Origin: Nymphaea colorata
Lineage: Eukaryota > Streptophyta > Magnoliopsida > Nymphaeales > Nymphaeaceae
Length of the DNA stretch: 64,000 bases
Direction: 5' to 3'
Assembly: GCF_008831285.2 (NCBI RefSeq)
Contig: NC_045145.1
Location: forward strand, 1,736,001-1,800,000
Shown here: piece by piece, positions 1-12,354 of the stretch
Position numbering within the stretch: the first letter of the stretch is position 1
How the letters are laid out: each line of letters starts with the position of its first letter
Notes under the pieces: generated by a model
What the model saw: only the letters and a program-made list of their open reading frames with translations
Databases searched by the model: none
Told to the model about the DNA's origin: nothing
Position numbers and translations under genes: made by a program

Positions 1-633
1 AATCCAGATGTCACAGTCAACAAACCGGTTGCGAGGCCACCTCCTTCACCAGGTTTGTATCCCGAGTTCTACATGTGCCACTTGGGAGAAGGATAGTTGT
101 GAAAAGCAAGGAAGACTTATTTTCTTTACTGATAGTCCATCTTTGATGTGATCCTTGACCTTCCGTAACCTCAAATTCTATTATCACCCTTTATCTGAGA
201 AAACATTGAGTGCTAGTGATGCAGGTCGGATAGGGCGCCTGGTGCTGCCAAAAAAGTATGTAGAGGTATGTTACTGAAATTTTTATTGTCGTCTTTTCTG
301 AAACTAAGACCATGTTAGACTTTTTCGTCCTCTTGTTTTGCCATTTACTAGAGCGTCTAACTTGTTTGGAGCTGCTTTCTTCCTTGGACTTCCTTCAATT
401 AAATTTGGTTTTTGGTACACTCATATGCTTGATTCTTATGCAATTCTTAATCTTGAACAGACGTACTTCCCAGCATTTTGTCATCCTGAAGGACTGCCTC
501 TTAGGATTCAGGATGCAAATGGAAGCGATTGGGTGTTTCAATTTCGATCTTGGCAAATAATAACAGTGGGATGTATGTGTTGGAAGGTGTAACATCATCA
601 TTCAGTCAAAGTAACAGCAAGCTGGTGACATAG
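1..633 (+). pseudogene. VAL/HSI2-like B3-domain gene fragment (pseudogene)
   Basis: Two adjacent exons encode the start of a B3 DNA-binding domain of the VAL (VP1/ABI3-like) repressor type. The first ends at 265 (donor GTATGT) and reads LSASDAGRIGRLVLPKKYVE, the hallmark VAL B3 start. The second begins at 461 after AACAG and continues YFPAF..PEGLPLRIQDANG.DW.FQFRSW. VAL proteins are seed-maturation repressors that bind RY motifs in the nucleus. The copy is broken. One base is missing after the Trp codon at 551-553, so the expected PNNNSGMYVLEGVT is read only in another frame. A further frame change follows near 594-604, and a TAA at 612-614 precedes QAGDI. No PHD-like, CW or EAR parts are visible. 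Bases 1-96 form an open frame (..NKPVARPPPSP..) that may be the preceding exon, but this is weak. Family call firm; non-functional state likely unless assembly errors explain the indels. Confidence 0.85.
51..106 (+). repeat. 56-bp exon-like block, first of three copies
   Basis: A block starting AGGTTTGTAT and ending near GTGAAAAG recurs at 9963-10018 and 33625-33680 with few differences, while the flanking bases do not match. It lies just upstream of the B3 exons here and inside both copies of the large unit elsewhere. Its protein meaning is not recognised; more than one frame is open across it. Confidence 0.7.
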
Positions 634-2065
634 GTAATGTGTGCAGCCTGGTCATTTCTTCTTGCTTGTGCATGTAATGCTTGGCACTCAATAACTAAGA
701 AGCCTCTCAATCATCCTTGTGCGTCTCATTAAATTTGTACTTTCTGAAGTTGAGTTACCTTTTTTTGCATATAAATCAGCAAATGATTGTGATTTCTGTT
801 CAAGTCCCCAAACTTCATGGATTGACAAAGCTTTCTACCAGACATAGCACCATTGTTTTTTAGTAGTATCCCATTTAATATAAGGCAACTGGTGTTATGT
901 TATTAGAGGTCATACTGGAATATAGTATTATGATCAGAATAGGTTCATAGCCCTATAACCATGTTATTTGGTCATAACTGTATCAGAGTTATGACCATAT
1001 ATATACTTATATATGGTGGGCTGTATAAGTAAATGTACCCTATTTGGTACATATTTAGTTGATTTTGATTCTTAGTTTAGTTGAGTTGGTTTCTAGCTAG
1101 ACATATGTTGGATAAGTTGGGCTGATGTGGATGAGCAATAAGGAAACTAAGAGAGAACATCGGTAAGCACGTGATTTTATTTGGTTTCCCTTATGGACAT
1201 AAATTCGAAGGGCATCACACTTAATCCCCTCTCCTCACTCATGGGTCCTATTTCTCATTGCTGTTTAGGTAGTAGTTTTTTTGAAATGTAATTCTAGATT
1301 TTATATGATTTGATTTTTTTCATTTACATAACCTTATACTAGCTAACTATTTCTTGTAGTCTTGCTACGTTTAGTTGTTTTAAAATGTTGGATATGCTTG
1401 AGAAGGCCCTATGGTGTTTCCGGCACATAGCCATCTAACCATTCATCTTAACAATCTGACCATTCATCTTAACAATCCCCCATCTACAGCATGCGGTAGA
1501 TTTCCTTCCATTTATCCATCCTTCTTGTTTGCTCTTCTTAGCTGGCGTAAAGAATTTTCAAGTGTTAAAAGTGAGAGTAAGAGAAGGTGTTCCATCTTCA
1601 AGCATCATCGAGCACACTGTCCACCACGCTGCTGGGTCCTCCATTGAACTTTCTCTTTCCAGGTTGGGACTTGGTTCCATTTGGAATCGTGTTAAGGTCA
1701 GGTCTTATTGGTGAGTGTCAAACAGGTTTAAAGTCTTTAGCCTTTGAGACCTAGCTTCAGTATGTATCTTTTTTTATGTTCCACGTGATTCCAGCCTATG
1801 GCCGTGCTCAGTTTAGAGTTAGTTTCATGTAGTGCGTCAGTTAACTAGAGTCCTCATCATGTGATACTATTGTTGAAAGTCACGTGTTCAGACTTTCTAC
1901 TTGTGGTGCTTGACTGGCCTTCTTTAGGTGCATATTTTATTTGTAGTCTAATCCAGGGGGGACGTGGGTAGTTTTCTGATTTCATGCTTGTTTGGATCTT
2001 AATTGAGCTTGTGATTTTCAATATGTATGTTAGTTGTGCATGGCATGGTTACACCGATTTATATT
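634..2065. other. Non-coding AT-rich stretch after the B3 fragment
   Basis: No supportable exon was found. It contains a perfect 10-bp inverted repeat (GGTCATAACT at 970-979, AGTTATGACC at 987-996, 7-nt loop). A segment near 1984-2080 resembles 3440-3560, an old local duplication. Downstream VAL exons such as the CW domain were looked for and not seen. Confidence 0.5.
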
Positions 2066-2699
2066 TTAGAATGCATATGAATATTGGAGCTGTTATGCCT
2101 TGGTATTTACTTTGTGTGTTTGTTTCTCTTCATGGGTCAAGCTTTTCTGAATGGGTTGAACCTAGTTAGTTAGCTGAATTATTTTGCAAGCATATATTAG
2201 CCATCGATTTGTTTTTTTGTTATTTGTCTTTGGTCATTGACATTCCTTATATCATAAGAATTCACTATTTTTGAAGGTCCTCTGTTTCCGTTGAGTCAAT
2301 ACAACATTTAGTTTTGGTATCAACTCTTTACAACGACAGGTCTAACCATGATTTGGCAAACCTGTAAAAACTACAAAAATCATTCTCTGTTTCAGAGTCA
2401 GATGACTTATGACGTTCTGATCTGGGATAAAGTTGAATTTGGGTTTGATTGTTGGTTTGAAGTTTCTTGTGTGAAAATCAGCTGACAAAATTTCAAATTT
2501 TTTTCAACTTTGAGTATTTTGATATATTGTTGTTAAACTTTTCGCTCTCACAAACGAAAATTTTGGAAACTGAGCTCTATTTCTTGTTTTTTTTAATTCC
2601 ATCTAGGAAACAGATTTTTCAATTTTACTTTTTACAAATTTTTTAGTGAAACTTTCTAATTATTATTATTATTATTTATTTAAGGCTCTGTATCCATAT

Positions 2700-4147
2700 C
2701 AAACCCAATACTCCAACCTACACAGTTTTAGACTTTTTGTTTAGTGGGGAGAATTGTGATTTTGCATATATTTGTGTGTTATTGCTAGGGAAATTATCTA
2801 GCAAGGCTTTTGATTGCCTTATTTTGTTGGAGCCCTTCCTCACTTGGGTCTATGAGAAGGTGTGGGCTGCCAAGCCACTAGGTCCTTGCTTTAGGATCTC
2901 AAGGCATCACTCTTCCTTGGAGTCCTTGGTGAGTCCGAGGATGGGGATGTGGTGCGACCTCTAGGGTGAGAATAAGGAGGGAGGCATAACGTGCATGGGT
3001 GCTTAGGGACTTGGTAGGGATTCAGCTTGGCTAGGTGGGTGCTAAAGGAGAGGGGCGTGGAGGTTATGGGAGTGGTTGAAGTCGGGGGGCTATACATGAG
3101 AGAGAGAGAGAGAGGGAGCGAAGGGGCTTGAATCTCCCTTGTGCATGTCCTTCATCATTTTCTGTACAGCCAATTGAGTTTCTCTAAGTCGAACATGGAT
3201 CCATTTGGTTGTCCTTATGAAATTTATGTTTTTTTTTGTGAAGAACACATTTTAAATTGAATTTTCTTGATGTTTTGATCTAGTTCGAGATGCATGAAAG
3301 TTTCGTTTTAAATTGAATTTTCTTCTTGTTGACTTCCTAGCTGTAGTTTAGTATAGTGGGGATGTGGTTCAGGGTAGTGCTCGTGGTTCAGAATGCCAAG
3401 CTTGTTTGAGTCTAAGTTAAAGTAGTTGCAGTTTGATTGTTAACTGTCGTGTTCTCTTCATTGAGCTTGTGATTCTATTAAAATGCAGATACGTTAGTTG
3501 CACATGTCATGGCTATACCTAGGTATATAAGAATGCATTTGTATACTAGAGTTTTATAGTCGTCTATATTTGCCGCTACTTCTGCTACATCGGTATCTTC
3601 ACTTTGTTTTGTTTCTCACTTCAAGCCTCTTGAAAAGGCTAGCCCCTTTCTCTCTTGAGTGCATAGGACACTTGAATATGCTTTTTTTGGGGAAGACTCT
3701 TCCTGTCGTCATAATTGTTGATGGTGCAGTAGAACATGGAGGCAATAGGATGATCTGTAAAGATTTGATCATTGGTTCTGCATGCATTGTATTTTCTCCT
3801 AAAATTGGTAGCCAGTTGAAGGGGGTTGTGAAGAAAGGGACTAGGAGCATTTTATAAACTCCTCCTATGCATCAATGTACCAGTGCAATTTTTGAAATAA
3901 TGATCTTATGTTGCTTTTCAGGATTTGTGGATTAATTGGAAAACTTTAGATAGGATTTGCATTTGAGTTTGTATAATTAAACTTGTTTAGGTATGAAGCT
4001 CAATTTGTGATGGCACATGTACAGGGTTCATCTCTTTTTTTTTCATTTTTTTATTGCAGATAGTTGAATTTGGCATCCTTCATATATTTCTGCTATGTAT
4101 TCTTGACATACTTTTAAAAATTCAAGTTATTCAACTGCTGTTTGTAG
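2700..4147. other. Non-coding stretch before the LacZ-type exon
   Basis: Paired with about 26,240-27,739. It holds a short GA microsatellite near 3099-3118 and a segment (3440-3560) resembling 1984-2080. Several short open frames exist, but none resembles a known family and copy 2 does not preserve them. The last part ends in a pyrimidine-rich acceptor (..TGTTTGTAG) for the exon at 4148. Confidence 0.5.
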
Positions 4148-4387
4148 GACCTCTCAAGTATTGGTGCAAGAGAAGCAAAGTTGATGTGCTGGTTTCCAAC
4201 TTAGCCGCATGGAATGACGATGCTGTTTCTAGGTCTTTTGAAAGTGTTGGCTATTGGGTTGAGGGCTTGCCATTTGTGCACTCATTGAGTGGTTACTGGA
4301 AATTTTATTTGGCAACTAGCCCCACAAGAACACCTATGAGGTTCTATGAGAGTACATTCGAAGATATAAATTGCGAAGAGCTACCAG
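4148..4387 (+). pseudogene. LacZ-type (GH2) beta-galactosidase exon, isolated
   Basis: A 240-bp exon between acceptor TTTGTAG and donor GTTTGT is open throughout. It reads PLKYWCKRSKVDVLVSNLA, WNDDAV, YWVEGLPFVHSLSGYWKFYL and ends ..CEELP. This matches the N-terminal exon of plant homologues of bacterial LacZ (glycoside hydrolase family 2), where GLPFVKSLSGYWKFFL is diagnostic; these enzymes hydrolyse beta-galactosides. The usual next exon (..VPSNWQMHGFDRPIYTNV..) and the GH2 catalytic region are not seen downstream, so this is an orphan exon. A second copy at 27,740 has a stop. Family call strong; whether it is ever spliced into a transcript is unknown. Confidence 0.85.
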
Positions 4388-6560
4388 GTTTGTCTTTTTC
4401 TCTCATATGCAAATCAGTGGCAGACTTAGAAAGTTGAGCCGTAGGGCCTCTGTCTTGTAATCTAGTAGAATATAAAATGTCGTTGCACGTAAGATTTTCC
4501 TGAAAACAAGAATAACAAATTGCACTACTACACAAGAATAAGTTAATAAGTTAATGAACAATATAATTTTTAATGTCTTATTTAAGGCTTTTTTTTAATA
4601 TGATAGAAAGGTGATGCACTTAACGGGCCTTCTTTTTGGGAGTTTGCCCAATAAAAGTTGACTGAGATTTTATATCTGTTGTAAAGAAAACTAAATCCAC
4701 ACTACAAGTTGAAATTGCTGCCTGAAATGGATTTTCAATGAGAAGATGGGTGTTCATAAAAATTTGTCTATATCAAACTTTATGTGCAACCTGTACAAAA
4801 GAAACACGGCAATTGTTATACTCTCTTATAATTGATATTCATTAAGAAAACATTTTTCCTTTTTTTAATATGGAAAATTTTGAAATGAGAAACTGCATGT
4901 GGGCCTTTGCACATCCAAGCCATGGGTGGGTCTTTGATGTCAACTAATTTTATGTGACATTATTTTATACTTCTTGCTCGTTTGCCTATCCACCAAAAGT
5001 GGGAGTGGTCATTGTTTCTCTAAGCTTTACTAGTGTCATGTTCACTTATGTGACTACTTATCTTTCTATTGCTCTCATTCACTTATGTGACTAAACTACT
5101 AAGTTTACAAATACCTACACTTTCTGAGTTTCGCAAGGTGACCGCCCTGTTCATAAATCCTGCAACCTGTAAAGAATCTCAAGTCATGCTTATTCAGGTA
5201 CTAAGGTCTTGGATTGTGAATGCATGGCAGGTGTTTGAGAGAGAGAGAGAGAGAGCGATTTCTAAATCTTCGTAAATGTTGTGTTCGCAAGTTTAATTCT
5301 AACTGGAACAGGGTAATCTTGCATAGCCAAGAAGAACGAGGTAATTCTACATCATGCAGTCACATGCTCTAAGACCTTGTTGTCTTTGATTGGTATTTAA
5401 AATATTTGTGATCAAATAGTATTTGAATATGCTTTGCTTTTTTGACTTGTTTTTTTCTGTTGATTAAGAACACAAACTTTATATTTGCATTGTTAAAATT
5501 AGTTTGTAATGCCAGGACAAAGTTAACTTCTGATGTTCTTCATTTTTATGTTTCTTCGTGCATTGGTGAACATTGACCATGTGAAATCAACTTACCCAAA
5601 TCACTAGCCCACCGTTTGCATTAGTTCTTGTAGTGCATTTTCAAGTAGTCCTCCTTGGAATGCTGACTATGACCCCATATGCTTATTTTGCAGCCTTTGG
5701 CATTCATTTTCTTTCTATTTAGCCCACCATTTTCTTGACCTAAACATGCAACTTTTGCAGAACTTGGCAAACTCGACCTCCGAACTGGCTCCTTCACTTT
5801 GAGACAAATTAAAGTAGCCACATTGAACTTCGATGCTGTTGACATGTGGAACTTTTCTGTATAAAATCTCTAGGGTAGTTAGTTTGTCATTGCTGTGTAT
5901 GGTGCAATGTTTAGATATTAACTATTCCTTATTTCTGTGTATTGACTAAGTTTTCATTCCTAGTGATACAAGAAGTATGTAGGTGAAACCAAGTAAATAG
6001 GCTACTGAGTGAGGCCTAGTTTGTGGATGGTACCTACGTTTCTTTGAGAACCTTCCTTCAGTTAATTATGATTTTTAGTCAACCAAACCCCCTCCCACTA
6101 AAAACTGTTTCTTAGAGGGTCAAGTTGTTTTTACATGTATATTGTATAATTCCCATTTTAACCATATGTAGATAACAAACCAAAAAGAAAATCTTGAAAA
6201 TTAGTGTTATCTTCTCAGCTGTTTTATTACTTTTTTCTACTTATATTTTATATTTGACAATGCTTTCCTGAAAAATCTTGAAAATTGCATGTACATACTG
6301 ATGTATGTGACTCCATGTCTTGCAAACCTATAAGTAGCAGCTCTTCATGAGTTTGCTGAATATTTAGACAGAATTGTGACAAAGATAGGTTGTTCACTTA
6401 TTTTCACCTGCTATGCCTGTGCATCTCATTGCAATGTAGCTTCTTTGCTAACTCTTCTTTCTTTTCCTCGCATATTGTAGTACCTGAACACTATAAGCTG
6501 GTTGCTGAGGCAAAGTTCCCAGTAATTTTATATCTCAGTCCACATTGAAATTCATTTGTT
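4388..6560. other. Intron-like non-coding DNA
   Basis: No LacZ continuation is visible. A GA microsatellite lies at about 5236-5256. A 28-codon open stretch follows a TTTTGCAG acceptor at about 5760 (LGKLDLRTGSFTL..) and ends in TAA; it is also present in copy 2 near 29,360, but it is not recognised and may be chance. The rest is AT-rich. Confidence 0.45.
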
Positions 6561-7735
6561 GATATGTACAGTATACTATAAAATATATACTACATACAAG
6601 TATTGTATATTTGTTAACGTATGTATATTAACATATCACATACTATATAAGTATACACATATCACATATATAATAAATATATGTATTATATTCCACACGT
6701 ATGTATATACCATTATATTATAGTATAATATAGTACGTACGTACATACATATATAGTTTCAAATGTTATACATATTATGCATATACATACATATATACGT
6801 AATATGTTTATATATATGATTATATATATATGTGTGTATATATATATATATATGATGTAATACACTAATATGATTACACTTGTATATATCCATAGTAGTA
6901 ACTATGTTATATAGTATGCATCTATGTCACATGGGTGCGGGTGCGCTAGAGCATATATATATATATATATACATATACACACACGTTATTTGTTATATAT
7001 GTAATTTTATTTGTGTATATTTTTAAATTTTTTATCAAGCTTACCTTAATCTCATCAAAATTCAAAGTTTTATTAAATAGGAGAGGAAAAGATAGGAGAA
7101 GGAAAAAAAAAAAAAAACAAGAGAAAAGAATAACATATGCCATCAGGAGCATCCCATAAGTTTGATCGAGTCGAGTGACGTGCCAGTTCGCACCCACATC
7201 GGTGCATGTGTGCCACCATAGTTCGTGCACCCATGTGACTTACTTTATAACATGTTATATTACATATGCAATACATAATTTATCATATATGTATATATAT
7301 GTTACGAAACATATATAACACACACACACACACATATATATATACATATGTGTATATATATGATACATTTATGTATATATACATATATGTAATACATGTA
7401 ATATATTGTGTATATAATGTGTACATATAGTTGTATGTATATAATATTATAGTATATGACGTAAATAGTATATAGTTATAGGTATATGTATATATAACTA
7501 TTATAGTTTTATATATGTATATTACATAAATATTATATATAATTGTATATAATGTATATATGACATCAGAATGTAGTATATTACTATGTAACGTATATGT
7601 AAATGTATAATATATATATAATACATAAAATATATGATGTATATGATACATGTATATTTCTAATATCTGTATACATTAACATATAACATGTAGGTAACTA
7701 CGTGATTTATACGTACTATGTATGACAAATACTAT
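6560..7735. repeat. TA-rich microsatellite tract, copy 1
   Basis: Over 1 kb of imperfect TATATA/TACATA/GTATAT repeats with a CA run near 7318-7334, interrupted by the MITE at 6923-7241. Tyr/Ile-rich open frames here are artefacts of the repeat. The matching tract in copy 2 is at about 30,170-31,390 with different repeat lengths. Confidence 0.9.
6923..7241. mobile_element. MITE-like element with TATGTCACATGGGTGC termini
   Basis: The left end TATGTCACATGGGTGCGGGTGCG is mirrored on the right by GCACCCATGTGACTTA. This gives terminal inverted repeats with core GTCACATGGGTGC enclosing about 290 bp of AT-rich, non-coding sequence. The same core occurs at the ends of a shorter element at 55,048-55,190. 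No transposase. A clean target duplication is not visible because the flanks are simple TA repeat. The length and GTGCGGGTGCG-rich ends would suit a hAT-type MITE; that class is inferred. Confidence 0.65.
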
Positions 7736-8469
7736 ATATTGATGCAGAACAAACATAGATGCTAAACATGATAAGAGTGGTAACTGAGCATTCTTGGTGT
7801 CCCTCAAGGCCAGCGCACTCAATGTGACAACACCTGAGTTTGGAAACTGGTCCCAAGCAGGAGTAGCAGAATTACGAACGGGGCTTGGACATTGGAAAGC
7901 CAAAACTAAGGTGCTTTTGAAGTGTCTTGACAGCACTATTTAAAGAAAGAAGCCGCTTCCTTTGTGACCAGAATTGTGCTTCCCATTCAGGCAACTGATG
8001 CAAGCTTCTTTTTTCAGTAAAATCGAGACTCCTAATGTAATCAAACCCTATTTTATAAATCTTTGCCCAAGCTTAAAACTTAATTATGCAAAAAGTTTGG
8101 AGTTTGAAACTTGAATGTTTGATGTTTGTTTATAAGTTATATTTTTTGCTGGCTAGTTGTCTCTTAACTTACTACTTTGACTCTCGTTTGCTTCATGATC
8201 TACTTTTGAGTCACTTCCAGTTCATTTCTCAGTTCCTACTTCCGAAAATTTGTAGGGGTCTCTCTACTCGCTTGCAATTCCATACTAACCCTGGTCCCAA
8301 GAACAGAGGAAATGTGAATAAGTGCTTGGTGTTTTAAGTAACTGAAAATAAATATGCTTTAGATAACATATTCCTTATCATCTTGTTATGATGTTATCTG
8401 TTTTTGGGAAACAAGGAAGATTGATTGTGCTAGCCCATGACTAATTTTGTCTTCCTTTGATAATTGCAG
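7736..8469. other. Non-coding stretch with one possible exon
   Basis: A possible exon at about 8255-8311 (after TTTGTAG, reading FHTNPGPKNRG) is shared with copy 2 near 31,921-31,976. It is not identified. No other supported feature. Confidence 0.4.
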
Positions 8470-8605
8470 AATGTTGATATGGATAACTTTGATGACTTTG
8501 GCACCAATTTGTATACAGCACCTGAGACTTCTTTTTGGGCACAGGCTTTGATGAAAACGAGCTAAAATGCATAGATAACGAAGAGACAGACACTGCAGCT
8601 CAAAG
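8470..8605 (+). pseudogene. Unidentified acidic exon, copy 1, frameshifted
   Basis: Bounded by acceptor ATTGCAG and donor GTTGAT. It reads NVDMDNFDDFGTNLYTAPET and then loses frame: at 8526-8535 it has one base fewer than the copy 2 exon (136 versus 137 bp), so GTGFDENELKCIDNEE is reached only in another frame. The acidic FDDFGxDLYT motif recalls the start of some mRNA 3'-end processing factors, but the similarity is too short to name a family. Confidence 0.55.
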
Positions 8606-10060
8606 GTTGATGATTTTAATTGTTAATATGTTCATCAATTAGTTTCTCATTTTGCATTCCTCTAGCACATGCTAATTTAGTGCTTCTATTAGAAATATAT
8701 GCACATGAATAAGCATTTTATACTTAAGTTGGTCACAAAGAACTGTTTTTTCTTCTGGTGTAATGTTAATTTCTTTTTTCCCAAACTAATTACTTATTTA
8801 CTCTTTAGCTCTGATTTCAAATGAAATCATTCTGGGTCTATCTTGCATGCAGGACATGTTAAGCGATTCATGTATTTGAAGTTCATTTCCTTCTTGTCTG
8901 CATTATCCATTATGTTATTGTGTATTTCCCACATTAGCTTACGACAGTCTTGTTCTTACTTGGTTTTTCTCTTCTCCAACTTGGCTGTCTATTAAGTACA
9001 TGATGTGCATCCAGCGTTCTAGCCATATATTGGTGCTGTTTGTAATGTTAAATTAATCAGTGGTGATCACAATGCCTCTCTGACATGATAATACTGTGAT
9101 TTGTTAGTGAGCTAAGAACAAGTTGGCTTTGTTTGATTTAAGTGGTTTTTTATTAATAAATATTGCTACTATTGTTGCTGTTATCACATTTATTCAGCAA
9201 TTTGGCATGATTTTGAGCCGTTCAAGAATGACCCTGGCTGGAATTATACTGTATTTCATGGTACTGAAATCCATGGATCCAAATCAACCCTCTTTGAATC
9301 AATATAGATCACATGTCCTTTTTATTTTTAATTCTTTTGAATATTCTGAATTTTTTATTTTTTCTCTTTTACCTTTTTATCATAAACAATACAATTTCTA
9401 ACTTTCTCTGATTCGCAAATGAATTCTGTTTTTGTTTCAGCTAATCGTTTGAATCTTTTGCTGATTGATTAGATTTAGGAATAAATTTTAGCATCACTTC
9501 TTTTATTGACGACAATTTTTGTTCCTTGTTGACTGTTTCTTAATTTTCTGTCTTCTTTTATGCTATTTTATTGAACTCTTTTCTTGTGTCCTGCTTCAAA
9601 ATCTTTTCGAACCCTTTCTTAAGGTGCCAGGACCTTAAAGCAGGTGAGCTCATTTACATTTCTTCTGAACGAGTGTGACTTTTGTTGTTTAAATATCTCA
9701 AGAGCATTTGATATATGCTTATTGTTGCTATTCCTTTTTACCTTTTTATCATTAGACAAAATCGTGTTCTGAAAGACTGTGCTATGGAAAGGAAAGTGTA
9801 GTGCAAATCTAGGTCTTGTGCCAAAAGATGCAAAGCTTGATAAGTATGCTATCAGCTGTATATTTATGTTTCTTCTTGTTTATATAGTCACCTCTAGAAA
9901 GTCATTTTTCAGCTATCATCTCTGTTTTATCAAATTTCGGGAATCAGATGCATCAGAGCAGAAGGTTTGTATTCTGAGTTCTACATGTGCCACTTGGGAG
10001 AACGATGATTGTGAAAACCGGTTTTCCGTAACCTTTTTCTGTTTTGCTTATTGTGGGTTG
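8606..10060. other. Intron-like DNA with weak exon candidates
   Basis: One candidate exon at 9198-9260, after TTTATTCAG and before GTACTG, reads IWHDFEPFKNDPGWNYTVFH; copy 2 has TGA for TGG in it. A second open patch lies near 9805-9870 (LGLVPKDAKLDKYA). The 56-bp block is at 9963-10018. None is assigned to a family. Confidence 0.4.
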
Positions 10061-11335
10061 TAGATTCTGCATCGGAGAATTGAAGATAGTACCATCGACA
10101 TGGAATAATAGGTCGAAGAAAAGGATGCCTTGTTGAACCAGACGAAGGTGGCCAATACGCAATGGGGGGTCAAGTGCACAATGCCCCTAGGGAGAGTAGC
10201 CGGACCAGGAGGCTGAAATTGCCACACGGCCATCATTGGACAGAACTTAACCTTTGGTAGAACTTGAGGGCAGTGACACAGTGGACTCTCTGACACACGC
10301 TCAAAGCATGAAGGTGCCAGGACAAAGGAGAACTAGACTCACGCCTGGTAGGACACTGCCCTAACTTTCGAGCTGGAATGGGAAAAGAGAACCTAGGTTG
10401 GTCTCTTCAAGCAAAAAATGCAGTTGATGTTGCCCACGCTAGCCAGGGCCAGCGACTGCATACCAACCGAGGAGGGCATTCTGCCACCAGTGGACCCAAG
10501 TAATGCCCTCAACCAGTCATTGCAACACTTGTCTCCTAAGGAAAGGTGAGTACGTTTCAAGCACAGCCAGTGCTTCACGTGCAAAGCCAAATGGGCGGCT
10601 TCATGAGTGTAAGCAGCTGACAACCTGCTAGAAGAAGCCGAACCAGTGGCTCTTCTGGAGCTGCTAAAGGAGAAGGGCAGAGGTGTGATTGTTACCTCTT
10701 CCATCGCACAACCAGCCCTGTTAAAGGCAAACTGCGGGCAGCCCACACTCTCTATCTCCATTTTGTGCACGGCTGTGCGGACAACACCTACCAAGGAGAC
10801 CCCAGCAACTGCCATGAATGTAAAAGGATATGTCAGCACTGCTGGAGCAGTTTGGCTCGTTGAGTGCGGGTTTGCTCAAGCCATCTTGAGTGAGCAGGGG
10901 GCTCGAATGGGGCTCAACATAGGAGGGCCCTTCTACACTGCCTACAGACATTGGGAAAACAGGGTGCAGGGTCGACAGCTCCATGCAAGCCTGTTTATTT
11001 TTGTTGGATGGGGACCAGGCGTTGAACTTGACACTTGACAGCCCTTGGCTAAAGTGACTCAGCAAGGATTCCTCCGATCTCCTTGAAAGAAAAGTAGGAT
11101 CCTTGAGGAGGGTGGTGAAAGGGTGACCATATACGACTTGGGAACCAACGCATCATGAATGCCTTGAGTTTTCAGAGACCCACCTCATACCAAGGTAAGG
11201 GGGCAACCAGTGAGAGGCGAACAGATGGGCCAAGGCTGCTGAGCCAAAGAGGACAACTAGCCCACAGCTTAACAAACCACATCAACGCGGATCTAGTAAG
11301 GGGAAGAGAAACAATTCATATTTCAGCATATGAAG
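10060..11335 (+). mobile_element. Ty3/gypsy gag-protease relic, copy 1
   Basis: A GC-richer segment with the debris of a gypsy polyprotein in several frames. A Gag zinc-knuckle-like stretch (KHSQCFTCKAKW, near 10,556-10,592) is followed by LSISILC..TPATAMNVKGYV, the spacing expected before the retroviral-type aspartic protease. LVECGFAQAILSEQGARM (near 10,857-10,910) stands where LVDSGSTHNFLS is usual, so the catalytic Asp and Ser/Thr are lost. Frames are broken by stops and indels. No RT of its own; it abuts a copia fragment at about 11,336. Copy 2 is at 33,730-35,480. Confidence 0.65.
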
Positions 11336-12354
11336 CCACCAAATTCTATTGGATCCACTGGAGTGCATCGTGGGCTAAAATCTATCACTATTCTATTACT
11401 ATATGTTGATGATATCATTCATACAGGAAATTCACATTCATTTATAATGTCATTCCTCTTCACCATCAGACAACAATTTGCTATGAATGATCTGGGTGAT
11501 CTGATTCACTTCTTGGGAATTCAATTTGCAAGGACTTCCAATGGCTTGTTTATGCATCCGTCTAGATATGCTTAAGACATTATTTCTAGAGCACAAATGC
11601 AGCAATGTAAAATAGTGAGCGCACCTATTACTGTTGGTTCCAAATCTCCTGAGGAAATTGATCCTCCTTATTCCAATGCTACCACATATCGAAGTCTTGC
11701 AGGTTCACTTCAATACTTGACCCTTACACGGCCAGATCTCTCCTATGCAGTAAATTTTGCATGTCAATTCATGCATGCCCCAACGATAAAGCATTTTCAA
11801 ATCTTGAAATGCATTATATGATATGTTCGAGGCATGTCTCAATATGGTATCCAGTTCTATAAATCCCAACTTTTGACTCTCCGAGCGTACTCTGCTGCAG
11901 ACTGGGCAGGCTGTCCATATACATGCCAATCGACTTCAGGATACTGCACATTTCTTGGTCCAAATTGTATATCCTGGAGCTCTAAGAAACTACTGACTAT
12001 TGCTCGCCCATCCTGTGAAGCTGAATACCAGGCCCTCGCCGGAGCTGCTGCTGAAATTAAATGGGTTACCTTTATTTTAGAAGATCTCAGTGTCTATCTC
12101 TCCAAAGCTCCAATTCTATTGAGTGACAACATTTCGGCACGACATACCACTATTAAAACAGTCTTTCATTCACATATGAAACATTTTGGAACACCATTAT
12201 CATTTTGTTCATGAACAAATTGCACTGGAAAATATGAAAACTCAATTTGTCACAACCGAAGGTCAGCTTGCAAATCGTTTTACCAAACCATTGTCTCAGC
12301 AACGATTCAGCACCTTGGCTTACGTATGCAACCTTCCCTTCGGTTGAGGGGGGG
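11336..12354 (+). mobile_element. Ty1/copia RT/RNase H fragment, copy 1
   Basis: The 3' part of a copia pol. The RT YVDD box is at 11,402 (LLYVDDIIHTGN), followed by FAMNDLGDL.HFLGIQ, SLAGSLQYLTLTRPDLSYAV, then RNase H (ADWAGCP, SCEAEYQALAGAAAEIKW) and the C-terminal EGQLANRFTKPLSQQRFSTL. The first RNase H Asp is Ala here (SAADWAG), whereas copy 2 keeps DADW. In-frame stops lie near 11,574 and 11,820, with a frameshift near 12,185. It ends in a polypurine run GAGGGGGG directly before the LTR. Integrase, protease, gag and 5' LTR are missing. Confidence 0.9.

Noticed and set aside
7283-7651. 122-codon minus-strand open frame rich in Tyr, Ile and Thr
   Set aside because: It is the translation of TA/TACA microsatellite. 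The matching frame in copy 2 is different in length and content.
10393-11065. Overlapping minus-strand frames of 148 and 114 codons
   Set aside because: They lie opposite the gypsy gag-protease relic, whose plus-strand motifs (zinc knuckle, protease site relic) explain the open reading.
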